A stretch of DNA of 24,061 bases, taken from positions 1-24,061 of the IMG/VR virus record IMGVR_UViG_3300042888_002520, one strand, 5' to 3'. The notes beneath the pieces are model-generated. The model was not told the DNA's origin. It made no database searches and saw only the letters and a list, made by a program, of their open reading frames with translations. Source of the DNA: a virus. Below, piece by piece: positions 13,726 to 22,957 of this stretch (positions are counted from its first letter, which is position 1; the number at the start of each line of letters is the position of its first letter). The position numbers and the translations under genes are program-made.

Positions 13726-14490
13726 ATGAAAATAGTTCTAGTTACGGGTGGATTTGATCCGCTACATTCGGGGCATATTGCCCACCTCAAGGCAGCTCGC
13801 ACTTTGAGCGACAAACTTATTGTGGGCATCAACAGCGACGACTGGCTGATTCGTAAAAAAGGCAGAGCATTCATGCCATGGAATGAGAGATTGTGTGTGA
13901 TCAACAATCTCTCAATGGTAGATGAAGTTTACACCTTTGATGACGAAGACGGATCAGCTAAACATTTTATACAACAAGTTCGCGCACATTATCCAGAAGC
14001 AGAGTTAATTTTTGCCAACGGTGGTGATCGTACAGACAAAAACATTCCCGAAATGGATTTCAAAGACAATAATTTAAAATTTGTGTTTGGGGTTGGCGGA
14101 GAAGATAAAAAGAATTCTAGCTCATGGATTTTGCAAGAATGGAAAACACCAAAAACTGATCGTGCATGGGGTTATTATCGTGTGTTGCATGAAGTAGGTG
14201 CCAATACCAAACTAAAAGAACTTACTGTGATGCCCAACACATGTTTAAGCATGCAACGACATGATCAACGTGCAGAATTTTGGTTTGTGGCTGAGGGCGC
14301 GGCCACGGTGTACACCTTGGATGAAGCTTCAACTGATCAAGAAGTCAAGTGCAGTCTTACCATGCATGAACACACATTTATCAAAACAAACGAATGGCAT
14401 CAGTTGTGCAACGAAACTAATCAACCTTTAAAGTTGATTGAAATACAATACGGTGAACGCTGTGTTGAGCAAGATATACAACGTCGATGA
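13726..14490 (+). CDS. Nucleotidyltransferase-cupin fusion, 254 aa
   Basis: Two domains are visible. Residues 1-140 form a cytidylyltransferase-like nucleotidyltransferase: GGFDPLHSGH with HSGH at 14-17, the HxGH motif of the TagD/RfaE2 group, and MPWNERL downstream. Residues 146-250 form a cupin like the C-terminal domain of type II mannose-6-phosphate isomerases/ManC: TVMPNTCLSMQRHDQRAEFW, FVAEGAATV, and NEWHQLCNE. Together they suggest activation of a sugar or polyol phosphate coupled to isomerisation. The exact substrate is unknown. Both halves look intact and no frameshift is seen. No Shine-Dalgarno is evident. The stop overlaps the next gene as ATGA. Confidence 0.85.
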   Translation: MKIVLVTGGFDPLHSGHIAHLKAARTLSDKLIVGINSDDWLIRKKGRAFMPWNERLCVINNLSMVDEVYTFDDEDGSAKHFIQQVRAHYPEAELIFANGGDRTDKNIPEMDFKDNNLKFVFGVGGEDKKNSSSWILQEWKTPKTDRAWGYYRVLHEVGANTKLKELTVMPNTCLSMQRHDQRAEFWFVAEGAATVYTLDEASTDQEVKCSLTMHEHTFIKTNEWHQLCNETNQPLKLIEIQYGERCVEQDIQRR

Positions 14491-15173
14491 AACCTATACC
14501 TGTATTTGTAGGATATGATCCACGAGAAGCTGTGGCATATCATGTGTGTGCAAACTCAATCATTAGACACGCTAGTCAACCAGTGGCCGTAATTCCCGTG
14601 GCTCTAAACTTGTTTCAAGACTACGATGAAACACACACTGATGGCAGCAATCAATTTATCTACAGCCGTTTTCTTGTGCCACACTTGATGGACTACCAGG
14701 GCTGGGCCATATTCATTGACGGCGACATGATCCTGCGCGGAGATATTGTAGAACTATGGAATCTACAAAGTCCTTACAACGACGTCATGGTGGTCAAACA
14801 CGACTATCGAACACGCATGACTGAAAAGTATCTTGGGTCAAAGAACGAAGACTATCCACGCAAAAACTGGTCAAGTGTGATACTGTGGAACTGCAACAGT
14901 TTTCCCAATCGCAAACTAACACCTGAGTTTGTGCAAAAATCAACAGGGTCTGAACTGCATAGATTCACTTGGTTAGAAGATGAACGCATTGGTGAACTGC
15001 CCCCAGAGTGGAACTGGTTGGATGTCGAATATGAATGGAATCCACTTGCTAAACTTGTTCATTATACTTTAGGAACTCCGTGCTTTCATGAGTTTGCTGA
15101 TGTGGGAGATTTTGCAGAAGAGTGGCACCGAGAAAGACTACTGACTGACTATTGTCAACAAAGGAGCACCTGA
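14487..15173 (+). CDS. Glycosyltransferase-like protein, 228 aa (DGDM motif)
   Basis: The sequence MKPIPVFVGYDPREAVAYHV opens a GT8-like GT-A domain. FIDGDMILRGDI, with DGDM at 78-81, supplies the metal-binding DxD. YSRFLVPHLMDYQGWAIF before it is typical of GT8 transferases. The later NWSSVILWNCNSF and HYTLGTPCFHE match the conserved C-terminal part of that group. It probably adds a hexose to the glycan made by this operon; donor and acceptor are not deducible. It starts in an ATGA overlap with the nucleotidyltransferase-cupin gene and ends in a TGATG overlap with the next. Confidence 0.87.
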   Translation: MKPIPVFVGYDPREAVAYHVCANSIIRHASQPVAVIPVALNLFQDYDETHTDGSNQFIYSRFLVPHLMDYQGWAIFIDGDMILRGDIVELWNLQSPYNDVMVVKHDYRTRMTEKYLGSKNEDYPRKNWSSVILWNCNSFPNRKLTPEFVQKSTGSELHRFTWLEDERIGELPPEWNWLDVEYEWNPLAKLVHYTLGTPCFHEFADVGDFAEEWHRERLLTDYCQQRST

Positions 15174-15985
15174 TGACAAACTTTATTTTTCTCAGCAAAG
15201 GTGGCACAGATGAATATATCAACATGTTGGCCAATAGCGCAGGTAAAGAACCCACTAACACAGATTTTTTTGACTACAAGTATGACATAATAATGGATGG
15301 AATGACTCCAGTACTCCGTGGTATCTTGAAATACAAGATCATGCAAAAATGCCTGGCCGACCACAAAGATTTTTACTACGTGGATTCTGGCTATGTTGGT
15401 AACAATATCAACCGACTAAACCCCATGGGCAATAAACTGTATCATCGCATTGTCAAGAACGATTTGCAACAAACTGAAATACGACCCCGTCCAAACGATC
15501 GTTGGCAAGCTCTTGGTATCAACCTACAGCCAAGAAAGTTTGGCAAAAAAATTATCATTGCGGCACCAGACGAAAAGCCCTGTAGGTATTACGGAATTGA
15601 TCAAGCACAGTGGGTGCAACAAACTATTGAAGAAATTAAAAAATACACCAACCGTCCTATTATAGTGCGTCAACGAGCACCAAAACGAGTTGACCGGATA
15701 GCAACTGCGCCATTGCAGCAGGTGCTGACACAAGACGTTCATGCTCTGGTGACATTTAACAGTGTTGCCGCAGTAGAATCTATTTTGTCAGGAGTACCAG
15801 CATTTGTACTGGCGCCCAGTCATATAGCACAACCTGTGGCTAGTACGCAGTTGAGTCAAATTGAAAATCCTTACTGGGCAGATCAAGACAAATTAAATGC
15901 ATGGTGCCATAGTATGGCCTATGGTCAATACCATGTGCGTGAACTGCGCGATGGTACCGCTTTTAGAATGATGCAAGAATCATGA
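15173..15985 (+). CDS. Glycan biosynthesis/transfer protein, 270 aa (paralog 1 of 3)
   Basis: The start is the ATG at 15173, with AAGGAG ten bases upstream; a TTG at 15152 is the alternative. The protein begins MTNFIFLSKGGTDEYINMLA. The C-terminal half has HALVTFNSVAAVESILSGVP followed by AFVLAP, then LSQIENPYW and VRELRDGTAF. The same order occurs in the genes at 15982 and 19129. NSxxAxxxxLxGxPxFV resembles the UDP/CMP-sugar-binding end of capsule polysaccharide (KpsC/KpsS-type) transferases. I have no proof for the donor. A middle stretch rich in Lys (PRKFGKKIIIAAP) lies before it. It sits inside the plus-strand operon with TGATG and ATGA junctions. Confidence 0.72.
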   Translation: MTNFIFLSKGGTDEYINMLANSAGKEPTNTDFFDYKYDIIMDGMTPVLRGILKYKIMQKCLADHKDFYYVDSGYVGNNINRLNPMGNKLYHRIVKNDLQQTEIRPRPNDRWQALGINLQPRKFGKKIIIAAPDEKPCRYYGIDQAQWVQQTIEEIKKYTNRPIIVRQRAPKRVDRIATAPLQQVLTQDVHALVTFNSVAAVESILSGVPAFVLAPSHIAQPVASTQLSQIENPYWADQDKLNAWCHSMAYGQYHVRELRDGTAFRMMQES

Positions 15986-16950
15986 AAGTCGTCTGCTATT
16001 TGGCCACGCTGCCAAGAAAATTGGAGTACACGTCTGACCAAAGCCTTCAAGCTGCCACAGACAAACTCAACACTTTGAAGTTTTTTATTCAAGGTGTACA
16101 GGCCTGCGGTGATGAAGGTGTTGTTGTAGATGACGCTAACTATCAGCCCAGTGACGTGGCTGTGATACTGGGCTGGGTACACGAACATGGCAAAACCGCG
16201 CCACACTTGCAACTGCGTCAGCAGATATTGGACGGGCAACGTGCGTACAATGGTCGTACTGTGATTGCTGACAGCAATCTTTTTCTGTACAAAAACACAA
16301 GCAATCCTGGCTACTGGTTGCGCTACAGTTTTGATGGCATATTCCCCAACACAGGACAATACTGTGACACTGCGCCCGAACCTGCTCGTTGGTCAGCAGT
16401 GCAACAAAATCTCAACATACATCTCAAACCTTGGCGCACACAAGGCAATCATGTCCTGTTGTGTTTGCAACGTGACGGTGGCTGGAGCATGGGCGGAGTC
16501 GAAGTACTGGACTGGGCAATGAAGATCATACTGCAATTGCGCAGATATACCAACCGGCCCATTAGAATACGTGCGCATCCTGGCGACAAACGAGCCAAGA
16601 AGTATTGCGACCGATTGATGAAACTGTGTGTGGGCCGCAGACTACTCAATGTAGAACTCAGCACACCAGATACATCGCTAGAGCATGATTTAAAAAATTG
16701 TTGGGCGGTGGTCAATCATAACTCCAGCCCTGCAGTGGGCGCAGCAATCGAAGGTATTCCAGTTTTTGTTACTGATCCTGAACGCAGTCAAGTGCGAGAA
16801 ATTGCCGAAACAAGATTGGACAAAATAGAAACACCTATAACACCTGACCGTGACGCATGGATACAACGTATAAGTCAATTCCACTGGAGTCATCAAGAGC
16901 TCCAAGACGGCACAGCCTGGGCACACATGAGAAAGTTTGTGGAAAAATGA
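15982..16950 (+). CDS. Glycan biosynthesis/transfer protein, 322 aa (paralog 2 of 3)
   Basis: The C-terminal part has WAVVNHNSSPAVGAAIEGIP and VFVTDPERS, then LDKIETPITPDRDAW and HQELQDGTAW. These are in the same order as its two paralogs, and a RPIRIRAHPGDKR segment precedes them. NHNSSPAVGAAIEGIPVFV is close to motifs in KpsC/KpsS-type capsule glycosyltransferases. The N-terminus (MKVVCYLATLPRKLEYTSDQ) is longer than in the other two. It lies in ATGA overlap with both neighbours. A CMP- or UDP-sugar transferase role is inferred. Confidence 0.75.
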   Translation: MKVVCYLATLPRKLEYTSDQSLQAATDKLNTLKFFIQGVQACGDEGVVVDDANYQPSDVAVILGWVHEHGKTAPHLQLRQQILDGQRAYNGRTVIADSNLFLYKNTSNPGYWLRYSFDGIFPNTGQYCDTAPEPARWSAVQQNLNIHLKPWRTQGNHVLLCLQRDGGWSMGGVEVLDWAMKIILQLRRYTNRPIRIRAHPGDKRAKKYCDRLMKLCVGRRLLNVELSTPDTSLEHDLKNCWAVVNHNSSPAVGAAIEGIPVFVTDPERSQVREIAETRLDKIETPITPDRDAWIQRISQFHWSHQELQDGTAWAHMRKFVEK

Positions 16951-17666
16951 TAGACATTATTACCAGCTTTGATCAACGCTATCATGACCTAATAGGCAAG
17001 GATTGCGTAAGCAGTTTCTTAGAACACTGGGATTCACAATTTCAGTTGACTTGTTATGTCGAAGGTTTTGCCTTGCCTGACCATGCCAGACTCAAACAGA
17101 TTGATTTTAACTTGCAAATGGGCCCAGAGTATCATGCATTGCAACAAGACACTGCTTATGGTGTGCAAGTTAAAAAATTCAGCAAAAAAGCGTTCAGTGT
17201 GATACATGCCATGTATCACAGTGCTGCAGATTGGATATTGTGGTTGGATGCTGATGTAGTTACCATGAAGGCGTTGCCGGCTTATGTGATCTTGGACTGC
17301 ATGCGGTCTGAAGATCTCAGCATGTACATGGGCGTGACCTATACTACCGACAAATCAGGCAATCCTGGATCATGGCTTGTGCCCGAAACTGGGGTGTTTG
17401 CTGTAAACACCAAACATCCAAAGTTTGAAACTCTTAGACACGAGTATCGTAGACGCTATGTTGAACGTGATCATTCTGACCTGCGCAGATTCTACGACAA
17501 TGATGTGTTTGGTGCTGCCATCAATCTTGCTGATGCCCCGGTGTATGATTTGTGTGAGGGATTTGCCAAACCTTACAAAACACCCTTACCACACACAGTG
17601 CTGGGTGAATATCTTATACACTACAAGGCCAAACACAGCAAGGCCGACTATCAAGCAGACCAATAA
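16947..17666 (+). CDS. Glycosyltransferase-like protein, 239 aa (DADVV motif)
   Basis: The start at 16947 gives the ATGA overlap with paralog 2; longer readings would fall inside that gene. The DxD-type motif is ILWLDADVV with DADVV at 101-105, preceded by FSKKAFSVIHAMYHSAADW. WLVPETGVFAVNTKHPKFE then gives the usual post-DxD segment of GT-A transferases. The gene starting at 18466 on the minus strand shares the whole FSxKxxSVxH...AD.L.W.DAD block, so the two are paralogs. It ends converging on that gene with a 16-nt overlap of coding sequence. No terminator is visible between them. Confidence 0.85.
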   Translation: MIDIITSFDQRYHDLIGKDCVSSFLEHWDSQFQLTCYVEGFALPDHARLKQIDFNLQMGPEYHALQQDTAYGVQVKKFSKKAFSVIHAMYHSAADWILWLDADVVTMKALPAYVILDCMRSEDLSMYMGVTYTTDKSGNPGSWLVPETGVFAVNTKHPKFETLRHEYRRRYVERDHSDLRRFYDNDVFGAAINLADAPVYDLCEGFAKPYKTPLPHTVLGEYLIHYKAKHSKADYQADQ

Positions 17667-18466
17667 CTTTCGCTTCGGGGTTGAATGAGATCCTTGGCTG
17701 GACTCCGGCCAGTTTCCTTGCGCCTGCCTTTGAGATGGTCAAGATAGGCACCCCAAGCAGTGTTGATTAGTGGATGACCTTCGCCTTTGATCAGTCCTTG
17801 ACTCCAGTTAAGTTGGCGCCATTTAGGATGTGTAGCTTGCACTTCGTTACGAGTCTCATCAAACACCCAGCAGTCATTCCATTCGGCCATGGTCATAAGA
17901 CGTCCTGAATCATAGGCCAACTGAAATTCTTTGAGCCACGTTAGTGTAGCAGTGTCACGCAGGTTCATGCCGTACAAACCACATTCACTAAACTTTCGTT
18001 CGCGTCCTAGATAGGCCAGTCCTACCTTGGCGGGCATTTGACTGTTGATAAAGTCAGTAGAAATAGGTGTATGGCACACCATGTCTGCATCCATCCAAAA
18101 TAATACATCGGCATTGCAACTGTCTGCACAGTGAACTACTGAATAGACTTTGTGGCTGAATCTAATGGCGTCCCAACGGAATCCGAGGCCTGGGGCTTTG
18201 CCTTTGCGGTCCGCTGGCCCTGTGGCAACTAAACCACGTGCTCTAGGATCGCTGCCCCAGCGTTGTTTGAACGCTACAATTTCTGGGCTTACTGCATGTA
18301 AATCTCTCACATGCAGATTAGGTGCGCTCTGTTGTATCACACAGTCTTCAGTGTACACATATAAATCAATTTCTTTGGGCCAGTTTTGTAAGAACGTGTC
18401 AATCATGCGGCTGGCGTAGCGTTCGTAACCGCTGGCATTGAATGTTGTGACCACTGCGTATTTCAT
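17651..18466 (-). CDS. Glycosyltransferase-like protein, 271 aa (DADMV motif)
   Basis: The start is the ATG at 18466, in an ATGA overlap with the FkbM methyltransferase gene; an in-frame ATG 12 bases upstream would extend into it. VLFWMDADMV gives DADMV at 126-130, preceded by FSHKVYSVVHCADSCNADV, the block shared with the plus-strand glycosyltransferase at 16947. The N-terminus (MKYAVVTTFNASGYERYASR) is a first GT-A strand, and EIDLYVYTEDCVI is a typical second segment. A basic tail (KGRRKETGRSPAKDLIQPR) follows. Probably a hexosyltransferase on the phage glycan; the acceptor is unknown. Confidence 0.85.
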   Translation of the reverse strand: MKYAVVTTFNASGYERYASRMIDTFLQNWPKEIDLYVYTEDCVIQQSAPNLHVRDLHAVSPEIVAFKQRWGSDPRARGLVATGPADRKGKAPGLGFRWDAIRFSHKVYSVVHCADSCNADVLFWMDADMVCHTPISTDFINSQMPAKVGLAYLGRERKFSECGLYGMNLRDTATLTWLKEFQLAYDSGRLMTMAEWNDCWVFDETRNEVQATHPKWRQLNWSQGLIKGEGHPLINTAWGAYLDHLKGRRKETGRSPAKDLIQPRSESYWSA

Positions 18467-19110
18467 TTGGGTATCCATATTGTATTACTCTTGCTCTTGA
18501 CAGGGGCTGCCTCATATGGACCGCACAAATCATTGAGCCACTGTCTATGTTGATCTTGTTGACCGTTGTCCTCAATCAACAACCAAGGTCTATTGCGTTG
18601 TATGGTGTCACGACTGCCGTCTAGCACTGCATTTTCAAAACCTTCAACATCAATCTTGATCCAGTCAACTGATTCAAAATTGAATCGATCCAGTGTGGTT
18701 AGTTCTCCAGTGTGCTTTTCAAACTCTGGGTTGGGCACAAACTCTGCCACCTGTTTGGTGTGCCCACACTTGAGAGTTTGTAATTCAAATGTTGCTGTTT
18801 GATCTCTGTTGCTAAGACCTAAGTTATAGAGTTCTACGTTGCTGTATGTTTCTAGATTTTTTTGCAAGACTTCAAAATTTTTGAGCACTGGTTCAAAACA
18901 TATCACATGTTCAAAACGTTCAGCACTGGGTCTAGCAAATATGCCAATGTTGGCACCAATATCAATCATGGTACGCTTGCGAGGAATATTGTTGTACACA
19001 TACCAGCGATAACGATTTTGATAATGTACATCCACTACCTCCTGCAGTCGTTCACTAAAAAATCCATTTGGTGGCTCAGAAGAATACCACAGTGAGTTTA
19101 TTTTATACAT
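18463..19110 (-). CDS. FkbM-family SAM-dependent methyltransferase, 215 aa
   Basis: All hallmarks of the FkbM family are visible: IDIGANIG at 49-56 (SAM-binding motif I), CFEP at 71-74, LTTLDRF at about 136-142, and IKIDVEGFE at 150-158. Family members O-methylate sugars or other polar substrates; here a glycan hydroxyl is the plausible target. The length fits the family. The stop overlaps the glycosyltransferase start as ATGA, so they form an operon. No Shine-Dalgarno is evident, and the divergent plus-strand gene begins 18 nt away. That short gap leaves no room for two conventional promoters. Confidence 0.93.
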   Translation of the reverse strand: MYKINSLWYSSEPPNGFFSERLQEVVDVHYQNRYRWYVYNNIPRKRTMIDIGANIGIFARPSAERFEHVICFEPVLKNFEVLQKNLETYSNVELYNLGLSNRDQTATFELQTLKCGHTKQVAEFVPNPEFEKHTGELTTLDRFNFESVDWIKIDVEGFENAVLDGSRDTIQRNRPWLLIEDNGQQDQHRQWLNDLCGPYEAAPVKSKSNTIWIPK

Positions 19111-19128
19111 ATATAACTATTTAATCCA

Positions 19129-20926
<1,798 letters not shown>

Positions 20927-20955
20927 CTATGTATGTGACTTTTTGAGACAATAAA

Positions 20956-20963
20956 AATTTATA
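20956..20963 (-). promoter_or_regulatory. Late-promoter-like TATAAATT upstream of gmd
   Basis: On the minus strand TATAAATT differs from the T4 late consensus TATAAATA by one base. It is about 45 nt before the gmd ATG, leaving room for a leader with GGAGG. This AT-rich gap could produce it by chance. Confidence 0.25.
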
Positions 20964-20969
20964 TCAGTG

Positions 20970-21080
20970 TTATATATGTTCCACACACCACCAAAAAGCC
21001 ACCCAGGCCGCAATGAAGAATATCACTAAGAAAAATTCCATTTCTGCTAAATCGCGTTGCCAACGTTCTTGGTCAGTCAT
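20970..21080 (-). CDS. Tiny predicted membrane protein, 36 aa
   Basis: The minus strand encodes MTDQERWQRDLAEMEFFLVI followed by FFIAAWVAFWWCVEHI and TAA. A charged 13-residue start precedes a hydrophobic stretch of about 18 residues ending in WW, the layout of a single-pass small membrane protein. The ATG is one base after the stop of the UvsY-like gene (GTA TAA C ATG), exactly as for the 29-aa membrane ORF after the ATPase. No Shine-Dalgarno is visible. Length limits confidence, but the shared junction and composition suggest it is real. Possible roles (lysis timing, membrane inhibition, phage exclusion) are guesses. Confidence 0.5.
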   Translation of the reverse strand: MTDQERWQRDLAEMEFFLVIFFIAAWVAFWWCVEHI

Positions 21081-21081
21081 G

Positions 21082-21534
21082 TTATACCGTGATGTCTTCC
21101 ATGCCGGCTGTGCGCAGTCTGACCACATGCCCCATCTGCCACTGCTTGGTATCCAGGCCCTTCATGATGCCCAGCCAACGATTGCGCAACAGCGCCACTT
21201 CGTTGATGATGGTTTCAAAGTCCACAACTTCTTCTTCACCGTCCACATACTTTTCAGCATCACGTGCTGTGAGCGCACGAGCATAGCCTTCCAGGTACTT
21301 TTTAAAGTGCCGGGTTCGAATCTTGCGTAATTGGATGTTGAGAAAGTTCAGCACAGCTTCAATTTCTTGCAGCTGGTTGAACCTATGCTCAGTGATGCCC
21401 GGCAAGGCAGTGATGTTCTTTTCTACTAGGCCGCCAATCTTGCAGTCACGTTTGGCATCAGTTAACTCTGACTCAAAGTGTGCAATGAAGTCAGGTATAT
21501 TACTGAGGTCTGCTACTACTTTACTGTACCACAT
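21082..21534 (-). CDS. uvsY: Probable recombination mediator UvsY, 150 aa
   Basis: The protein is short, charged and helical. The central NQLQEIEAVLNFLNIQLRKI and RHFKKYLEGYARALTARDAE lead to a C-terminal half with RNRWLGIMKGLDTKQWQMGH and VVRLRTAGMED. The pattern LTARDAEKY...ALLRNRWLGIM...DTKQWQMGHVVRLRTAG can be laid over T4 UvsY's C-terminal segment, which has LSADKD and ends with AFAIKHIQDMRAFEAG-like sequence. The likeness is weak. T4 UvsY is about 137 aa and loads UvsX onto single-stranded DNA. The presence of uvsX and uvsW in the window supports the call. The overlap with the upstream radical SAM gene is 14 nt. An alternative is an unrelated conserved phage protein. Confidence 0.55.
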   Translation of the reverse strand: MWYSKVVADLSNIPDFIAHFESELTDAKRDCKIGGLVEKNITALPGITEHRFNQLQEIEAVLNFLNIQLRKIRTRHFKKYLEGYARALTARDAEKYVDGEEEVVDFETIINEVALLRNRWLGIMKGLDTKQWQMGHVVRLRTAGMEDITV

Positions 21535-22702
21535 GTATGTCTAGCCAATCTAAAAACGTTTTTGGAAAAATACTTAAATCTAAATTTCGCCTTGACGAAA
21601 ACTCTTGCAAAAACGTTGCTAAATTTTTTTGATCAATCGGTGATACTTCATAATCAGATTTTAGCAAGTCTATTAGAATTTTAAATTGTTGATTGTTTTG
21701 TTTGTCTAAAACTTCTAGTAAATTGTATTTTGACTCTTTGTCCATTTTTTGTACGTCAAGAAATTCAGGAATAACACACAAATTTTCTTCTATCTCAGCA
21801 TTGACAAAATTAACAAAATCAACATATCCAAATGCGGTTAGATTGCTGAGTGTAGAATAAAATTGATACTTAATTCCTGATGTTTTTACATAATCTAGCA
21901 ATTCTACCAAATGATCAAAAGAATATCCATACCGGTTAAATTCATGTAGTTTTCCAATATTCTCTGCACTGATCCCCAATTTAAAACTTGGATAATCTCG
22001 CAGTTGATCAATCAATCTTATAAATTTATTTTTAGGTATTCCAAGACCGGTCATTACAGTAAAGACAGAATTTGGATTGCTTATTTTTATTAGATCAAGC
22101 ACTTGTGTCTCATACAGCAACGTCTCGCCACCAGTGATGTACCAGACTTTTATTGTTTTTGCATGTTCGATCAAATGACTATACAGTGTCTGAAACTTTG
22201 AACTTGAATATATGTCATTTTGTTTCAGTTTTTTAAACAATAAATTTTCAGTGCTCAGTACATACGATGGTCTAGAATTTTCAAAATTATACTCGCCATT
22301 TTTTTCAATATCTTCAGACCAAGCACGGCTCCACTCAGGTCCACAATACGAACAAGTAAGTGTACAGCGATTGCCTAGCGAAATATTCACTTGCTCTAAA
22401 ATATCAATCTGAGCTGATTGGTGAGTTTTCTCTGCTCCGCCATTGATTGATCTAATGCTAGGTAATCCAGCATCTTCGTTTTTCCAACACGGTTTTTCAC
22501 AGGACAACACACGAGTATTAGACAACATCTGCTTGCGCTCGTTGCGTATAACTGATAAATTCAATAACCCATTTTTTTCTAAATCAACAAAATCAATTTT
22601 ATATGGTGAAGCAGCACAACATGATGATATTGATGAACTTTGAAATGTTAACGATAATTCAGTAAATTTTCTAGAACAATAATAATTCCGGTCAGTAGTC
22701 AT
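21521..22702 (-). CDS. Radical SAM protein with extra N-terminal cysteines, 393 aa (copy 3)
   Basis: The radical SAM motif CTLTCSYC lies at C113, C117 and C120, followed later by ITGGETLLYE, a GGE motif of the superfamily. N-terminal cysteines at C9, C28-C29, C68 and C72 (SSCCAAS, then CEKPC) mirror the CC plus CxxC/CxxxC layout of the genes starting at 2641 and 6193. Those probably bind an auxiliary cluster. The ATG at 22702 is chosen; a longer reading to 22774 would overlap the acidic gene completely. The gene is visibly AT-rich: one 60-nt line (22561) has 17 G/C against 27 in a uvsX line (23521), suggesting separate acquisition. The start overlaps the preceding stop by 11 nt. The substrate is unknown. 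Confidence 0.9.
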   Translation of the reverse strand: MTTDRNYYCSRKFTELSLTFQSSSISSCCAASPYKIDFVDLEKNGLLNLSVIRNERKQMLSNTRVLSCEKPCWKNEDAGLPSIRSINGGAEKTHQSAQIDILEQVNISLGNRCTLTCSYCGPEWSRAWSEDIEKNGEYNFENSRPSYVLSTENLLFKKLKQNDIYSSSKFQTLYSHLIEHAKTIKVWYITGGETLLYETQVLDLIKISNPNSVFTVMTGLGIPKNKFIRLIDQLRDYPSFKLGISAENIGKLHEFNRYGYSFDHLVELLDYVKTSGIKYQFYSTLSNLTAFGYVDFVNFVNAEIEENLCVIPEFLDVQKMDKESKYNLLEVLDKQNNQQFKILIDLLKSDYEVSPIDQKNLATFLQEFSSRRNLDLSIFPKTFLDWLDIHVVQ

Positions 22703-22955
22703 CTTCTTGATTGTAGTTGTCCTCGTCATCGGGTTCTTCATCTTCCTCTTCTGTATAGTCCTTGTCGTTGTCAAGGTATGCAGTCAATGCTTTTTTGATG
22801 TCTGAATCGCCTTTGAAGGCGTTTCGAATTTCTTCAACATCATGATCGTGATCAATCAGGATAGACACAATGCTTTCAGCAGCATCTATACGATCTACCA
22901 CATTCACGTATCGCTTTAATTCGCCCCAAATTTCGCTTGCTACTTCTGCTGACAT
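22692..22955 (-). CDS. Small acidic-tailed phage protein of unknown function, 87 aa
   Basis: The ATG at 22955 is preceded by GGAGG, part of which lies in the uvsX 3' end (stop two bases before the start). The protein has a helical N-terminal part (MSAEVASEIWGELKRYVNVV, then DRIDAAESIVSILIDHDHD). It ends in a strongly acidic tail (TEEEDEEPDDEDNYNQEDDY). Proteins with this SAExASxIWxELKRYxNVVDR start are, as I recall, regular companions of uvsX in aquatic T4-like phages, without known function. The acidic tail could bind a basic partner or mimic DNA; this is inference. Tight linkage to uvsX suggests a role in recombination. Confidence 0.8.
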   Translation of the reverse strand: MSAEVASEIWGELKRYVNVVDRIDAAESIVSILIDHDHDVEEIRNAFKGDSDIKKALTAYLDNDKDYTEEEDEEPDDEDNYNQEDDY

Positions 22956-22957
22956 TT

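Noticed and set aside
19100-19128. Late or sigma-70 promoter between the FkbM gene and paralog 3
   Set aside because: The 18-nt AT-rich gap has no TATAAATA and no spaced -35/-10 pair on either strand. Weak TATATAA resemblance is not enough.
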